Source of the DNA: Labilithrix sp.
Lineage (GTDB): Bacteria; Myxococcota_A; Polyangia; Polyangiales; Polyangiaceae
DNA length: 64,000 bases
Assembly (NCBI GenBank): GCA_019637155.1
Contig: JAHBWE010000001.1
Coordinates: forward strand, 496,001 to 560,000
Direction of reading: 5' to 3'
Below are positions 52,601 to 60,391 of this stretch, one piece after another. The notes beneath the pieces were generated by a model, which did not search any database, had not been told where the DNA came from, and saw nothing but the letters and a program-made list of their open reading frames with translations. Positions within the stretch are counted from its first letter, which is position 1; every line of letters begins with the position of its first letter. Position numbers and translations under genes: made by a program.

Positions 52601-53003
52601 GAAGCGCCGCGCCTTCATCAGCGTGAAGGACGACGACAAGCCCGTCGCGTGCATCATCGCGCGCCGGCTCCGCGCCGCGGGCTACGAGATCGTCGCGACG
52701 AACGGCACCGCCGCCGCGCTCCAGCGCGCCCGCATTCCGTGCGCCGCCGTCAACAAGGTCGCGGAGGGCTCGCCGCACATCGTCGACGCCATTCGCGCGG
52801 GCACGATCAGCCTCGTGGTGAACACCACGCTCGGGGCGAAGGAGGTGCGGGACAGCTACTCGCTCCGCCGCCAGACGCTGCTCAAGAACATCCCCTACTT
52901 CACGTCGATCCCGGCGGCGCTCGCGGCCTGCAACGCGATCGAGGCGGTCCGCGGCGAACAGAAGGTGCGCGTGCGCACATTGCAAGAGTGGGGAGCGGCA
53001 TAA
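49668..53003 (+). CDS. carB: Carbamoyl-phosphate synthase large subunit
   Basis: The enzyme makes carbamoyl phosphate from bicarbonate, ATP and ammonia channelled from CarA, for arginine and pyrimidine synthesis. The GTG 49668 start gives [20 protein letters not shown], the canonical N-terminus. Two ATP-grasp halves are present: [33 protein letters not shown] and [20 protein letters not shown] in the first; [40 protein letters not shown] and [20 protein letters not shown] in the second. An MGS-like allosteric domain closes the protein ([20 protein letters not shown]). Length 1111 aa is normal. carA is not in the window. The next gene starts 3 bp after the stop. Confidence 0.97.
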   Translation: MPRRQDIEKILVIGAGPIIIGQACEFDYSGTQGAKALKEEGYQVVLVNSNPATIMTDPGMADRTYVEPLEWRTLEAIIEREKPNAVLPTLGGQTALNLALALEEKGVLKKHGVEMLGARPESIAKAEDRALFKAAMEKIGLTCPKAGVAHSVEEAWAIVKDTGFPAILRPSFTMGGSGGGIAKDDSEFEAKVAWALAQSPTREVLIEESVLGWKEFELEVIRDKADNFIVVCSIENIDPMGVHTGDSITVAPAMTLTDKEYQRLRDAARAVMTEIGVETGGSNVQFAVNPADGKFHVIEMNPRVSRSSALASKATGYPIAKVAAKLAVGYTLDELENDITRTSAAFEPVIDYVVVKWPRFAFEKFPGADPTLGTQMKSVGEAMSIGRTFCEALQKAARSLETARDGLVSLVGRVDYRVLAQPRKQRDLAMEAAEIEAPKTLPPPSQEELLKALRTVVPIPTADRLFYVFDAMRAGIGAKEIHDLTKIDPWFLAQFERLVRAEKAIAAGELGPAQMARYKRLGFSDAHVAKLAGKTADEVRASRKETKTAPVYARVDTCAAEFVAHTPYMYSTYESESEAKAHEAKKEKVVILGGGPNRIGQGIEFDYCCVHAVQAIRELGYETVMVNCNPETVSTDYDTSDRLYFEPLTLEDVLAICEEEKPVGVIVQFGGQTPLKLAVPLERAGVKLLGTTADAIDRAEDRGRFDELLTKLALKRPRSGIATGVDEAFAIADRIGYPVLVRPSYVLGGRAMMIAYSRAELESYIHLAVEAARDAGTQTILVDEFLKDAIEIDVDCVADGKRAVIGGVMQHIEEAGVHSGDSSSVLPPYSLSPEIVLSIEEQTRMLALELGVVGLMNVQFAVKGGEIYILEVNPRASRTVPFVAKATGRPLAKIAAKVMAGRSLDDLGVSDMEVPRHVAVKHSVFPFAKFPGVDTILGPEMRSTGEVMGVADTFARAFFKSMLAAGLDVRQLASDEALKRRAFISVKDDDKPVACIIARRLRAAGYEIVATNGTAAALQRARIPCAAVNKVAEGSPHIVDAIRAGTISLVVNTTLGAKEVRDSYSLRRQTLLKNIPYFTSIPAALAACNAIEAVRGEQKVRVRTLQEWGAA

Positions 53004-53005
53004 TC

Positions 53006-53320
53006 ATGGGCCGGATCGTCATCGCGTGCTACCGCCCGAAGCCGGGCATGAACGACGCCCTCCGCGCGCTGATGCGCACGCACGTCTCGACCCTGCGCTC
53101 GATCGACCTCGTGACCGACCGCGCGCCCATCATGATGGAAGCGAAGGACGGCACGATCATCGAGGTCTTCGAGTGGGCCTCGAGCGAAGCGATCGAGCAA
53201 GCGCACGGCCACCCGGTCGTCCTCGCGATGTGGGACGAATACGCGAAGGTCTGCGACTACGTCCCCGCCAGCCAGGTCCCCGAGAGCGCCCAGCTCTTCT
53301 CCGAGTTCACCCCGCTCTGA
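53006..53320 (+). CDS. Small dimeric alpha/beta-barrel (ABM-like) protein
   Basis: ATG 53006 lies 3 bp after the carB stop, so the gene is co-transcribed. The 104 residues (IVIACYRPKPGMNDALRALM, IMMEAKDGTIIEVFEWASSE, AIEQAHGHPVVLAMWDEYAK) match the antibiotic-biosynthesis monooxygenase/DUF1330-like ferredoxin fold. Members are monooxygenases, isomerases or non-catalytic. The link with carbamoyl phosphate synthesis is only positional. Confidence 0.78.
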   Translation: MGRIVIACYRPKPGMNDALRALMRTHVSTLRSIDLVTDRAPIMMEAKDGTIIEVFEWASSEAIEQAHGHPVVLAMWDEYAKVCDYVPASQVPESAQLFSEFTPL

Positions 53321-53332
53321 GCGGCGGCGCGT

Positions 53333-53923
53333 TCACGCGTTTGGTTGGCTCGCTTGGGGGGCGGAGAGGAGCTTCATGAGGCCCTCGGCTGCCTCGGATT
53401 GATTCACGGGGTAGCCGAGACTGATGAGCGCAATGGCTCCGTACGCGAGGCCGAGCAGCATGCCGGCGATGGTGTCGGCGGCGATGTCGTCGCGAATGCG
53501 TCGTTCGCGTTGTCCTGCGACCACATGCTCTTTCAGCTTGTGCCGCGCGTCCTCGAGCATGCGAACGTAGCCGGTCTGCACGAGCTCGCTGTTCTCGCAC
53601 GCGGCGAGCGTGTGACGTAGGCGCCAATGTTTCGTTCCGCTCAACAGGCGGTGGTTGCCGGCAATCGCCATCGCGAAGTTCTGGACGACCGCGGCGAGAT
53701 CGCCGGGGCGGTCGACGTCGACCAATGCGCGCACGATGTCGCTCACCAGTCGATCCACGACTGCCGCGGTCAACGTCTCGCGATCCTTGAAGTACTCGTA
53801 GAACGTCGCACGCGCGAAGCCGGCTCGCGTGCACACCGCCCGTATCGTTGGTGTCTCCATGCCGTGCTCCTCCATCAGCTCGAGCGCGGCGGTCACGAAG
53901 ATCTGGTGCGTGTCGTTCCCCAT
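53333..53923 (-). CDS. TetR family transcriptional regulator
   Basis: The N-terminal DNA-binding domain is clear: FVTAALELMEEHGMETPTIR, AVCTRAGFARATFYEYFKDR, ETLTAAVVDRL. The C-terminal ligand domain (about 60-190) has no specific motif. Length 196 aa is typical. The target is unknown; no transporter lies next to it. It converges with the carB unit, 12 bp apart. Confidence 0.9.
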   Translation of the reverse strand: MGNDTHQIFVTAALELMEEHGMETPTIRAVCTRAGFARATFYEYFKDRETLTAAVVDRLVSDIVRALVDVDRPGDLAAVVQNFAMAIAGNHRLLSGTKHWRLRHTLAACENSELVQTGYVRMLEDARHKLKEHVVAGQRERRIRDDIAADTIAGMLLGLAYGAIALISLGYPVNQSEAAEGLMKLLSAPQASQPNA

Positions 53924-54002
53924 TCACTTGTCCTACTTGTCCTCGCGCGCCGGCGCTGGCGCGAGGGAGACGCGGCGCGACGAAGTGTATCGCGAACTGC
54001 AG

Positions 54003-54428
54003 CTAGGGGACCGGCGTGCCGCCGCGGGAGGTGCACGCGCTCCTCACGCCTTCGAGCTCGTCAGGGCTGTACTCCGCATACACGGTCCCGCAGAGCGCGA
54101 GCTCCGCGACCCCCAACTGACAGCCGTAGTTGTAGCTGCGGTGGTTGGAGCATGGGCTCGTGCTCCACGTGTCGCCGCTGTCCTCACACTTCGATTTGGC
54201 GTCAGCGATGGCGTTCGCGGGACCGGCGTACTCTTTACAGTTTGGGCGCTCGGACGGGTCTGCCCCAATGCATGAGCCGCCCACGTCGCTGCAGTCGCCG
54301 CTCGCCTTGCTGGATCCGCCGTCGGAGCTCGACGCGTCGGAGCCCTGCCCGCTCGTGCAGGCAACCGCGAAGAGCGAGCCCGATAGGGATGCAGTGAGGA
54401 CGAGCGCGCGGAGCGAGGAGCTGATCAT
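54003..54428 (-). CDS. Cys-containing lipoprotein (141 aa)
   Basis: ATG 54428 begins a lipoprotein signal (SLSGSLFAVACTS). A Ser/Gly linker leads to a small Cys-rich domain: DCSDVGGSCIGAD, PNCKEYAGPANAIADAKSKC, TSPCSNHRSYNYGCQLG, ALCGTVYAEYSPDELEGVRS. The even Cys number suggests disulfides. No family is recognised. The longer upstream open frame has no signal peptide at its start. Confidence 0.72.
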   Translation of the reverse strand: MISSSLRALVLTASLSGSLFAVACTSGQGSDASSSDGGSSKASGDCSDVGGSCIGADPSERPNCKEYAGPANAIADAKSKCEDSGDTWSTSPCSNHRSYNYGCQLGVAELALCGTVYAEYSPDELEGVRSACTSRGGTPVP

Positions 54429-54586
54429 TGTCCTCAGCGTAGAAAAGCGCCGCTCGCTCGCAACGTAATCGGGAGCCCGATAGACAAACATGGCCAGAGT
54501 GTCCGGCTCACTTGCACGCGGCGGCCGACGCTCGAGGGGATCGCGCTGGATCACTCCCCGATCTCCGCGCCTCGAAGCTCACGTAA

Positions 54587-54841
54587 ATCCTCTCGCGCTC
54601 CGAGCCACGTGACCTCGTCGATCTCCTCTTCCTGGACCGCGCCGGGTTCGCACCTGAGGCCGATCTCCCGTTGGTCCTTCAAAAGGACGGCGGCGTCGAT
54701 CCGGGAGTCCTCGCTTGGCTCCTGAACCAGTTCCCCATCGACCCACTGCCCGTCATGCTCGTTCCGCTCACGCGCGACGATCTCGCGGCGTTCCGCAGCT
54801 CGCTGCGCGAGCGATTCCGTAGAGCGACGCTGCCTGAGTAG
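54587..54841 (+). pseudogene. C-terminal fragment resembling nucleotidyltransferase-type proteins
   Basis: After an in-frame TAA at 54584, a frame without a start codon reads RDLVDLLFLDRAGFAPEADL, PLVLQKDGGVDPGVLAWLLN and LVPLTRDDLAAFRSSLRERF to a stop at 54839. The DL.DL.FL...G...AL.KDGG..P..LAWLL pattern recalls the C-terminus of AbiEii-like nucleotidyltransferases; this family call is a guess. The remainder of the 54429-54988 gap holds no gene that I can support. Confidence 0.35.
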
Positions 54842-54988
54842 CCGCCGAAGCTTCCCACCGATTCTCCTCGATCGATCCACGGCCTCTCCACGACGCATCC
54901 GCAAGGAGCTCACGGCGCGTTCGAAAACGGAGCCCGCCGCGCGCTTCACGCGTGCTGGTACCGCGCGGCGTGATAAGGAGCGGACTGC

Positions 54989-57766
54989 GTGATGAGGAGC
55001 GTCGATCTGCTCACGCCGAAGCCGTTCGACGCGGCGGCTCGCTGCACGATCGCGCTGTCGCCGCACGGCGTGGTCCATCTCGCGCCGGCGAACGGCGCAA
55101 GTGGCGAGCTCGACGGAGCCATCGACGGCGTGGTCGCCGCGCGTATCGAGCGTGCGTTCGCCGGCGGGCCGGCGGACGGTCTCTTCCACCTCGGGGCGGT
55201 CGAGGTGGACACCGCGCTGTCGCCGCCGTTTGCCTTTTTTCGCGAGCTCGCGCGCGACTTCGTGACCGCGCTCGCCGCGGAGCCCGACCTCGACGAGGGC
55301 GAACGCGCCGCGACGATCGAGCTAACGCCGAAGCGTGAGCGGCTCGAGGAGCTCGCGCGCCGCGCGCCGCCGATGCGCGGGGCGGAGTACGTGAGCGCGG
55401 AGCTCCTCGAGTCCTTGTGGCTCGATACGCAGACGGCGTTCCGCCGCGACGTCGCGCGATGGGGCGGGAGCGTCGCGGCGTACCTGCAGAGCAAGAACCC
55501 GCTCTGGAACCTCGTCGGGCGCGTCTACTTCCACCTCGCCGAGAACAAGAACAGCACGGAGACGCCCTTCGCGTTCCTCGCCACGTACACGACGCGTGTG
55601 TCGGCCGACGCGAAGCCGCAGCATCGGCCGCTCGGCCGCGCGGTGGAGGAGTCGGCCGGAGCGCGGGACAAGAAGGCGCTCCTCGCGCTCCTCCTCCCCG
55701 TCCAGCGCGCGAGCGAGAAGAGCGCGCTCGTCCGCGCGATGGTCGAGGCGGGCGAGATCTACCATCCTCTCGCGTGGACCGCGGCGGAGGCGCACGCCTT
55801 CCTCCGCGAGGTGCCCGCGCTCGAGGAGAGCGGCGTCGTCGTGCGCGTCCCGAACTGGTGGAGCGCGCGGCGGCCTCCCCGCGTCGAGGTCCGCGTCACG
55901 CTTGGTACGAAGAAGCCGCCCGTCCTCGGCGCCGACGCGCTCCTCGATTTCTCGGCGAACGCGGCGCTCGGCGACGAGCGGCTCACCGCCGCCGAGCTCC
56001 GCGCGATCCTGAAGGGAACGAGCGGCCTCCGGCTCGTCAAGGGCCGCTGGGTGGAGATCGATCGCGAGCGGCTTCAGGCCGTGCTCGATCACTGGAAGCA
56101 AGCGGAGAAGAGCGCGCGCGACGGGCTCTCCTTCCTCGAAGGGATGCGACTCCTCGCGGGCGCGGGCGCGGGCGCGGGCGCAGGCGCGGACCCCGATCGA
56201 AGCGACGACGGGAGGGCAGAGTGGTCGCGGATCGAGGCCGGCCCGTGGCTCGCCTCCGTCCTCGACGGCTTGCGCTCGCCGGAGGCGCTCGCGGCGGCCG
56301 AGCCCGGAGCGCTCCTCCACGCCGAGCTCCGTCCCTATCAACGCACCGGCTTGAAGTGGCTCTTCTGGCTTCAGTCGCTCGGCCTCGGCGGCTGCCTCGC
56401 CGACGACATGGGGCTCGGCAAGACGATCCAGGTGCTCGCCCTCCTCCTCTTGCTCGCGAAGGAAGCGAAGGAGAAGAAGCGGCCGCCGAGCCTCCTCGTC
56501 GTGCCGGCCTCGCTCGTGGGCAACTGGGTCGCGGAGGCCGCGCGCTTCGCGCCGAGCCTCGCCCTCCGCGTGTGGCACCCGTCGGTCATGACCGCGCTCG
56601 AGCTCGCCGACGGCGCGGCGGTGCCGGTCGATCGCGGCGGCGTGGAGCTCACGACGTACGGGACGCTCCAGCGGTCGCCGTGGATGCGCGAGCGCGAGTG
56701 GGACCTCGTCGTCCTCGACGAGGCGCAGGCGATCAAGAACCCGGGGGCGAAGCAGACGCGCGCGGTCAAGGCGCTCCGCTCGCGCGCGCGCCTCGCGCTC
56801 ACGGGGACACCCGTCGAGAACAGCCTCGGCGACCTCTGGTCGCTCTTCGATTTCCTCTCGCCGGGGCTCCTCGGCGACGCGAAGGATTTTGGCCGCTTGA
56901 CGAAGGAGCTCGCGAAGCGTGAGCAGTCTTATGCGCCGTTGCGAGACCTCGTGCGCCCGTACATCCTTCGCCGCTTGAAGTCGGACAAGCGCGTCATCTC
57001 CGATCTCCCGGACAAGACCGAGCTCCAGACGTTCTGTCACCTGACGAAGATGCAGGCGGCGCTCTACGCCGAGGCCGTCGACGCGCTCGGGAAGAAGCTC
57101 GAACGGGTGGACGGCATCGAGCGGCGCGGTGCCATCCTCGCTGCGCTCACGAGCTTCAAGCAGATCTGCAATCATCCTTCGCACTGGCTCGGCGACGGCG
57201 CGTTCGATCCTGCCGCGAGCGGAAAGCTCGTGCGCCTCCGCGAGCTGTGCGAGCCGCTCGCGGCGAGGCAGGACAAGGTCCTCGTCTTCACGCAGTTCCG
57301 CGAGATGACGGCGCCGCTCGCGCGCTTCCTCGCCCAGGTCTTCGGCCGAGAGGGCCTCGTCCTTCACGGCGGGACGCCGGTGAAGGACCGGAAGAAGCTC
57401 GTCGACGCGTTCCAGTCGGAGCTCGGCCCGCCGTTCTTCGTCCTCTCGCTCAAGGCCGGCGGCACGGGCCTGAACCTCACCGCCGCTTCGCACGTCGTTC
57501 ATTTCGATCGATGGTGGAACCCAGCCGTGGAGGACCAGGCCACCGATCGCGCGTACCGGATCGGGCAGAAGAAGAACGTCCTCGTTCACAAGCTCGTGTG
57601 CCGGGGTACGGTCGAGGAGCGGATCGACGCGCTCGTGGCGTCGAAGCGGACGCTCTCGACGGAGGTGCTCGCGGGCGGGAACGAGGTCCTCTTGACCGAG
57701 ATGTCGAACGAGGCGCTGATGCGCATCGTCTCGCTCGACCTCGCGAAGGCGACCGCAGAGGCATAG
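54989..57766 (+). CDS. SNF2 family helicase/ATPase
   Basis: The 925-residue protein is a bacterial SWI2/SNF2 ATPase that translocates on double-stranded DNA. Motif I is LADDMGLGKTIQVLALL (about 471), motif II is DEAQ in LVVLDEAQAIKN (about 577), motif III LTGTPVENSLGDLWSLFDFL, motif V SLKAGGTGLNLTAASHVVHF and motif VI DQATDRAYRIGQ. The N-terminal 400 residues match the SNF2-associated region common in bacteria and end in an (Ala-Gly) run from a GCGGGC microsatellite. Start is GTG 54989 or ATG 54992, after AAGGAG at 54975-54980. The SWIM gene follows after 12 bp. Confidence 0.93.
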   Translation: MMRSVDLLTPKPFDAAARCTIALSPHGVVHLAPANGASGELDGAIDGVVAARIERAFAGGPADGLFHLGAVEVDTALSPPFAFFRELARDFVTALAAEPDLDEGERAATIELTPKRERLEELARRAPPMRGAEYVSAELLESLWLDTQTAFRRDVARWGGSVAAYLQSKNPLWNLVGRVYFHLAENKNSTETPFAFLATYTTRVSADAKPQHRPLGRAVEESAGARDKKALLALLLPVQRASEKSALVRAMVEAGEIYHPLAWTAAEAHAFLREVPALEESGVVVRVPNWWSARRPPRVEVRVTLGTKKPPVLGADALLDFSANAALGDERLTAAELRAILKGTSGLRLVKGRWVEIDRERLQAVLDHWKQAEKSARDGLSFLEGMRLLAGAGAGAGAGADPDRSDDGRAEWSRIEAGPWLASVLDGLRSPEALAAAEPGALLHAELRPYQRTGLKWLFWLQSLGLGGCLADDMGLGKTIQVLALLLLLAKEAKEKKRPPSLLVVPASLVGNWVAEAARFAPSLALRVWHPSVMTALELADGAAVPVDRGGVELTTYGTLQRSPWMREREWDLVVLDEAQAIKNPGAKQTRAVKALRSRARLALTGTPVENSLGDLWSLFDFLSPGLLGDAKDFGRLTKELAKREQSYAPLRDLVRPYILRRLKSDKRVISDLPDKTELQTFCHLTKMQAALYAEAVDALGKKLERVDGIERRGAILAALTSFKQICNHPSHWLGDGAFDPAASGKLVRLRELCEPLAARQDKVLVFTQFREMTAPLARFLAQVFGREGLVLHGGTPVKDRKKLVDAFQSELGPPFFVLSLKAGGTGLNLTAASHVVHFDRWWNPAVEDQATDRAYRIGQKKNVLVHKLVCRGTVEERIDALVASKRTLSTEVLAGGNEVLLTEMSNEALMRIVSLDLAKATAEA

Positions 57767-57778
57767 ACGGAGTAGGTC

Positions 57779-58795
57779 ATGGCACGAGGTTGGTACGGAT
57801 CGAGCTGGCGTCCTTACGTCCCCGTCGCCAAGCGTCGCGTGGAAGCGAACAAGGAGATCGCGCACCTTCGCAAGCAGGGCCGCGTCGTCACGCCGATCGC
57901 GATCGAGGGTACCAAGATCGCCGCGACGTTCTGGGGCAAGGCCTGGTGCACGAACCTCGAGTCGTACAGCGACTACGAGAGTCGCCTGCCGCGCGGCCGC
58001 AGCTACGTCCGCAACGGCTCCGTCCTCCACCTCGAGGTCCTCGAAGGTAAGGTCGAGGCGATCGTCCGCGGGAGCGACACGTACACCGTGACGATCGCGA
58101 TCAAGACGCTCCCGAAGGCGCGCTGGAGGTCCGTCGTCGAGCGCTGCTCGGGGCAGGTGGGGTCCCTCGTCGAGCTCCTTCGCGGAAAGATGCCACGCGA
58201 GGTGATGGAGGCGGTGTGCTGCCGCGAGCGCGGTCTCTTCCCGAGCCCGCAGGAGATCCGCCTTACGTGCTCGTGCCCCGACTGGGCCACGATGTGCAAG
58301 CACGTCGCCGCCGTGATGTACGGCGTCGGCGCCCGCCTCGACGTGCAGCCGGATCTCCTCTTTCGTCTTCGCGCGGTGGATCCCTCCGAGCTCCTCTCGA
58401 CCGCCGCCGTCGCGCGCGCCGCGGCGGCGCCGAGCGCGCAGGGACGCACGCTCGACGCCACGAGCCTGGGCGACGTCTTCGGCATCGACATGGACGAAGG
58501 CGGGACCGAGCTCGCAACGAGGAGCGCAGGCGGACGCCGGCGTCGAAAGGTCGTCGCGAGTCCCGTCGCCGCGGAGCCGGCGGAGCCGACGCTGCCGCGC
58601 ACGATGACCGCGCGGATCACGCTCGCCGAGCTCGCGAACGCGGGCGTGACGATGGGCGAGCTCGCCGACCTCGTGCGAGTCGGAACGCTCGCGCCGGCAG
58701 CGACGGAGGGCACGTACCGTACGACTCCGGACCAGCGAGCGACGCTCATCGGTGCCCCGCGCCGCCGCGCCCGCCGGAAAACGAGCGCCGGGTAA
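57779..58795 (+). CDS. SWIM zinc-finger protein, partner of the SNF2 helicase
   Basis: The 338-residue protein has a SWIM zinc finger (CxCx8CxH): LTCSCPDWATMCKHVAAVMY at about residues 162-180. The N-terminus (ARGWYGSSWRPYVPVAKRRV, FWGKAWCTNLESYSDYESRL) is the standard N-terminal block of bacterial SWIM proteins found beside SNF2 genes. The C-terminus has a basic Arg-rich linker and a small acidic-basic domain. The two genes are 12 bp apart; SWIM modules bind DNA or proteins, so this may load or target the ATPase. The stop codon lies in the terminator hairpin. Confidence 0.88.
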   Translation: MARGWYGSSWRPYVPVAKRRVEANKEIAHLRKQGRVVTPIAIEGTKIAATFWGKAWCTNLESYSDYESRLPRGRSYVRNGSVLHLEVLEGKVEAIVRGSDTYTVTIAIKTLPKARWRSVVERCSGQVGSLVELLRGKMPREVMEAVCCRERGLFPSPQEIRLTCSCPDWATMCKHVAAVMYGVGARLDVQPDLLFRLRAVDPSELLSTAAVARAAAAPSAQGRTLDATSLGDVFGIDMDEGGTELATRSAGGRRRRKVVASPVAAEPAEPTLPRTMTARITLAELANAGVTMGELADLVRVGTLAPAATEGTYRTTPDQRATLIGAPRRRARRKTSAG

Positions 58796-58835
58796 AGACG
58801 GCTCTTTGCAAGCTGCGCTTGCAAGGGCCGTCTTT
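58794..58835 (+). terminator. Intrinsic terminator of the SNF2-SWIM unit
   Basis: A 42-nt hairpin begins inside the SWIM stop codon: left arm 58794-58812 and right arm 58818-58835 pair over 18 bp, with one bulged T (58803), one G-T pair and a 5-nt CTGCG loop. The outer stem AAAGACGGC/GCCGTCTTT ends in TTT, followed by AGGTATACATTTT. It is the strongest terminator-like structure in the window. Confidence 0.8.
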
Positions 58836-58854
58836 AGGTATACATTTTAGTATA
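58819..58854 (+). promoter_or_regulatory. Probable promoter/operator of the AbiE-like pair
   Basis: TTGCAA (58819-58824) and TACATT (58841-58846), 16 bp apart, resemble -35 and -10 boxes. Between 58839 and 58854 an inverted repeat TATAC-ATTTTA-GTATA spans the expected transcription start and the ATG, a suitable site for autorepression. The -35 box lies inside the upstream terminator hairpin. The AT-rich patch contrasts with its surroundings. Because the start codon sits at 58854, the mRNA would have almost no leader. Confidence 0.5.
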
Positions 58855-59735
58855 TGAAAGGGTCGTCCACGGGGGCCCGGCCGACCGCGCTGACCAAGAC
58901 TCAACAGTTCGAGATCGCCTCGGCGCTTCATGCCGTCGTGCTCGACGAGCTCTTTCGGGCGACGCGCTGGCTGGCTCCGATGGCCATCTTTCACGGTGGG
59001 ACGTCGCTGGCGTTGATTCGCGGCTCGCCTCGCTTCAGCGAGGACCTCGACTTCATGGTGGACGAGCGCGCCACCTCACGTCTCGGCGCGACGATGCAGA
59101 AGCTACGAGCCAAGCTCGATCTGGCGATGAGCCTTCACTACCCCGACGGGGTCGTCGCGCTCAAAGGCCCGCGTGGGAAGGAGGTCGTGACCTGGCAAGT
59201 CGTGTGGAGCCATCCGGCTCGTCGCAACACCGTCATGGTCAAGGTCGAGTTCTTCGTCACGCGCGCCGGAGCGCTCGAAGCATATCGCGCCACGCACGAG
59301 CTCCCGAGCACGAAGGGGGTCGTGGCGGTCACGACGCCGATCCCGGTGCCCGAGCTCGTGTCCGCGTGGGCCGACAAGATCAAGGCGGTCGCGACGAGGG
59401 GCGAGCTCAAATGGCGTGATGCCTATGACTTGTGGTGGATCGCTCGCCGTTTGGGGGGGCAAGAGGACCTCTCCGATCAGGATCGACTCGAAGCTCTCGA
59501 GGTAAGCGCGGGGCTCTACGGCAAGACGCTCGAAGACGTCGGCCGAGGGCTCGGAGCGGTCGTCGCGAGCGGTGCGTTGACGGACGTGAGCTCGTTCGAA
59601 GCGGACATGAGCCGTTGGTTTCCGCCGTCGCTCTTCTCTCGATACCGAGAGGCCGGACTGTTCGGCGAAGCGCTGGCGAGCGCGACGCGCGAGATCGAGC
59701 GCGCCCGAGCCCTGATCGTTGCGGGGACGGCGTGA
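58854..59735 (+). CDS. AbiEii/AbiGii-type nucleotidyltransferase toxin
   Basis: AbiEii toxins are nucleotidyltransferases that block growth, in some cases by modifying tRNA 3' ends. The 293 residues show MAIFHGGTSLALIRGSPRFS then EDLDFMVDE (the GGTSL...RxSxDLDF motif with two Asp residues) near residue 50, MVKVEFFVTRAG, and ELVSAWADKIKAVATRGELK with DAYDLWWIAR (Lys and Asp near the end of the catalytic core). No Shine-Dalgarno precedes ATG 58854. The antitoxin-type gene follows with a GTGA overlap, the reverse of the usual abiEi-abiEii order. Confidence 0.87.
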   Translation: MKGSSTGARPTALTKTQQFEIASALHAVVLDELFRATRWLAPMAIFHGGTSLALIRGSPRFSEDLDFMVDERATSRLGATMQKLRAKLDLAMSLHYPDGVVALKGPRGKEVVTWQVVWSHPARRNTVMVKVEFFVTRAGALEAYRATHELPSTKGVVAVTTPIPVPELVSAWADKIKAVATRGELKWRDAYDLWWIARRLGGQEDLSDQDRLEALEVSAGLYGKTLEDVGRGLGAVVASGALTDVSSFEADMSRWFPPSLFSRYREAGLFGEALASATREIERARALIVAGTA

Positions 59736-60391
59736 TCGAGCGTCGAAGCTCGTTCGAGACGCTGCGCGGGCTCCCCGCGGTCTTCGACCTGCGTGACGTC
59801 GAAGCCAACCTCGGCCTCGCTCGCGAGTACGCTTCGATCTACTGCTCGCGTTGGACGAAGCGAAAGCTCGTGGTTCCTCTGGGCCCGCGCGCCGGCGTCT
59901 TCTTCAATCTCATCGTCGATCCGGACGGGCCGAGCGCTCGCATTCACGAAGCCGTTCACAAGCGGGTTCGGCTACCTGTCGTCGCCGTCGGAGCCTTTGC
60001 CCTGCACCAGCACGGCTGGACGAGCCAGCGTCCGCATCTCATCGAGCTCGCGATTCCGATTCGACCGACGGCGCACACGCTGCCGAAGATGGACGGCATC
60101 GTAGCCGCCGGGCGCCCTCGTCGATGGTTCCAGGTCATCCTCCCGCTCTGTTCCGTAGGCGTGAGTGGATTCGCGCTCCCGCCACCCGAGTATGCGCTCG
60201 TCGACGCCGCTTGCGCGCGGCCTCGGAGCGGATCCGAGCGTATCTGGCGCCCGACCCCGTCCGACATCGATCTTCCGCCCGATCTCGACGACCAGGACTT
60301 CGCGTCGCGCGTCGAACGCGCAGCGAGCGCCCTCCGAGCCGACGCCGCAGAGGTCCAGTCGTTCGCGCGGCGTGTCCTCGGCGGAGGCTAG
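59732..60391 (+). CDS. AbiEi-like antitoxin
   Basis: GTG 59732 overlaps the toxin stop. The 219 residues begin with a winged-helix-like segment (VFDLRDVEANLGLAREYASI, YCSRWTKRKLVVPLGPRAGV) as in AbiEi antitoxins, and continue with VVAVGAFALHQHGWTSQRPH, typical of their C-terminal domain. An AbiEi partner binds the promoter and neutralises the nucleotidyltransferase. Assignment rests on layout and these segments. The stop overlaps by 4 bp the end of the convergent kinase gene. Confidence 0.75.
   Translation: MIERRSSFETLRGLPAVFDLRDVEANLGLAREYASIYCSRWTKRKLVVPLGPRAGVFFNLIVDPDGPSARIHEAVHKRVRLPVVAVGAFALHQHGWTSQRPHLIELAIPIRPTAHTLPKMDGIVAAGRPRRWFQVILPLCSVGVSGFALPPPEYALVDAACARPRSGSERIWRPTPSDIDLPPDLDDQDFASRVERAASALRADAAEVQSFARRVLGGG

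Noticed and set aside
54551..55189. A 212-codon minus-strand frame upstream of the SNF2 gene.
   Set aside because: It overlaps the SNF2 N-terminus, is Arg-rich and has no domain.
55322..58303. A 993-codon minus-strand frame opposite the SNF2 and SWIM genes.
   Set aside because: It spans two well-supported genes and shows no recognisable domain; typical shadow frame in GC-rich DNA.
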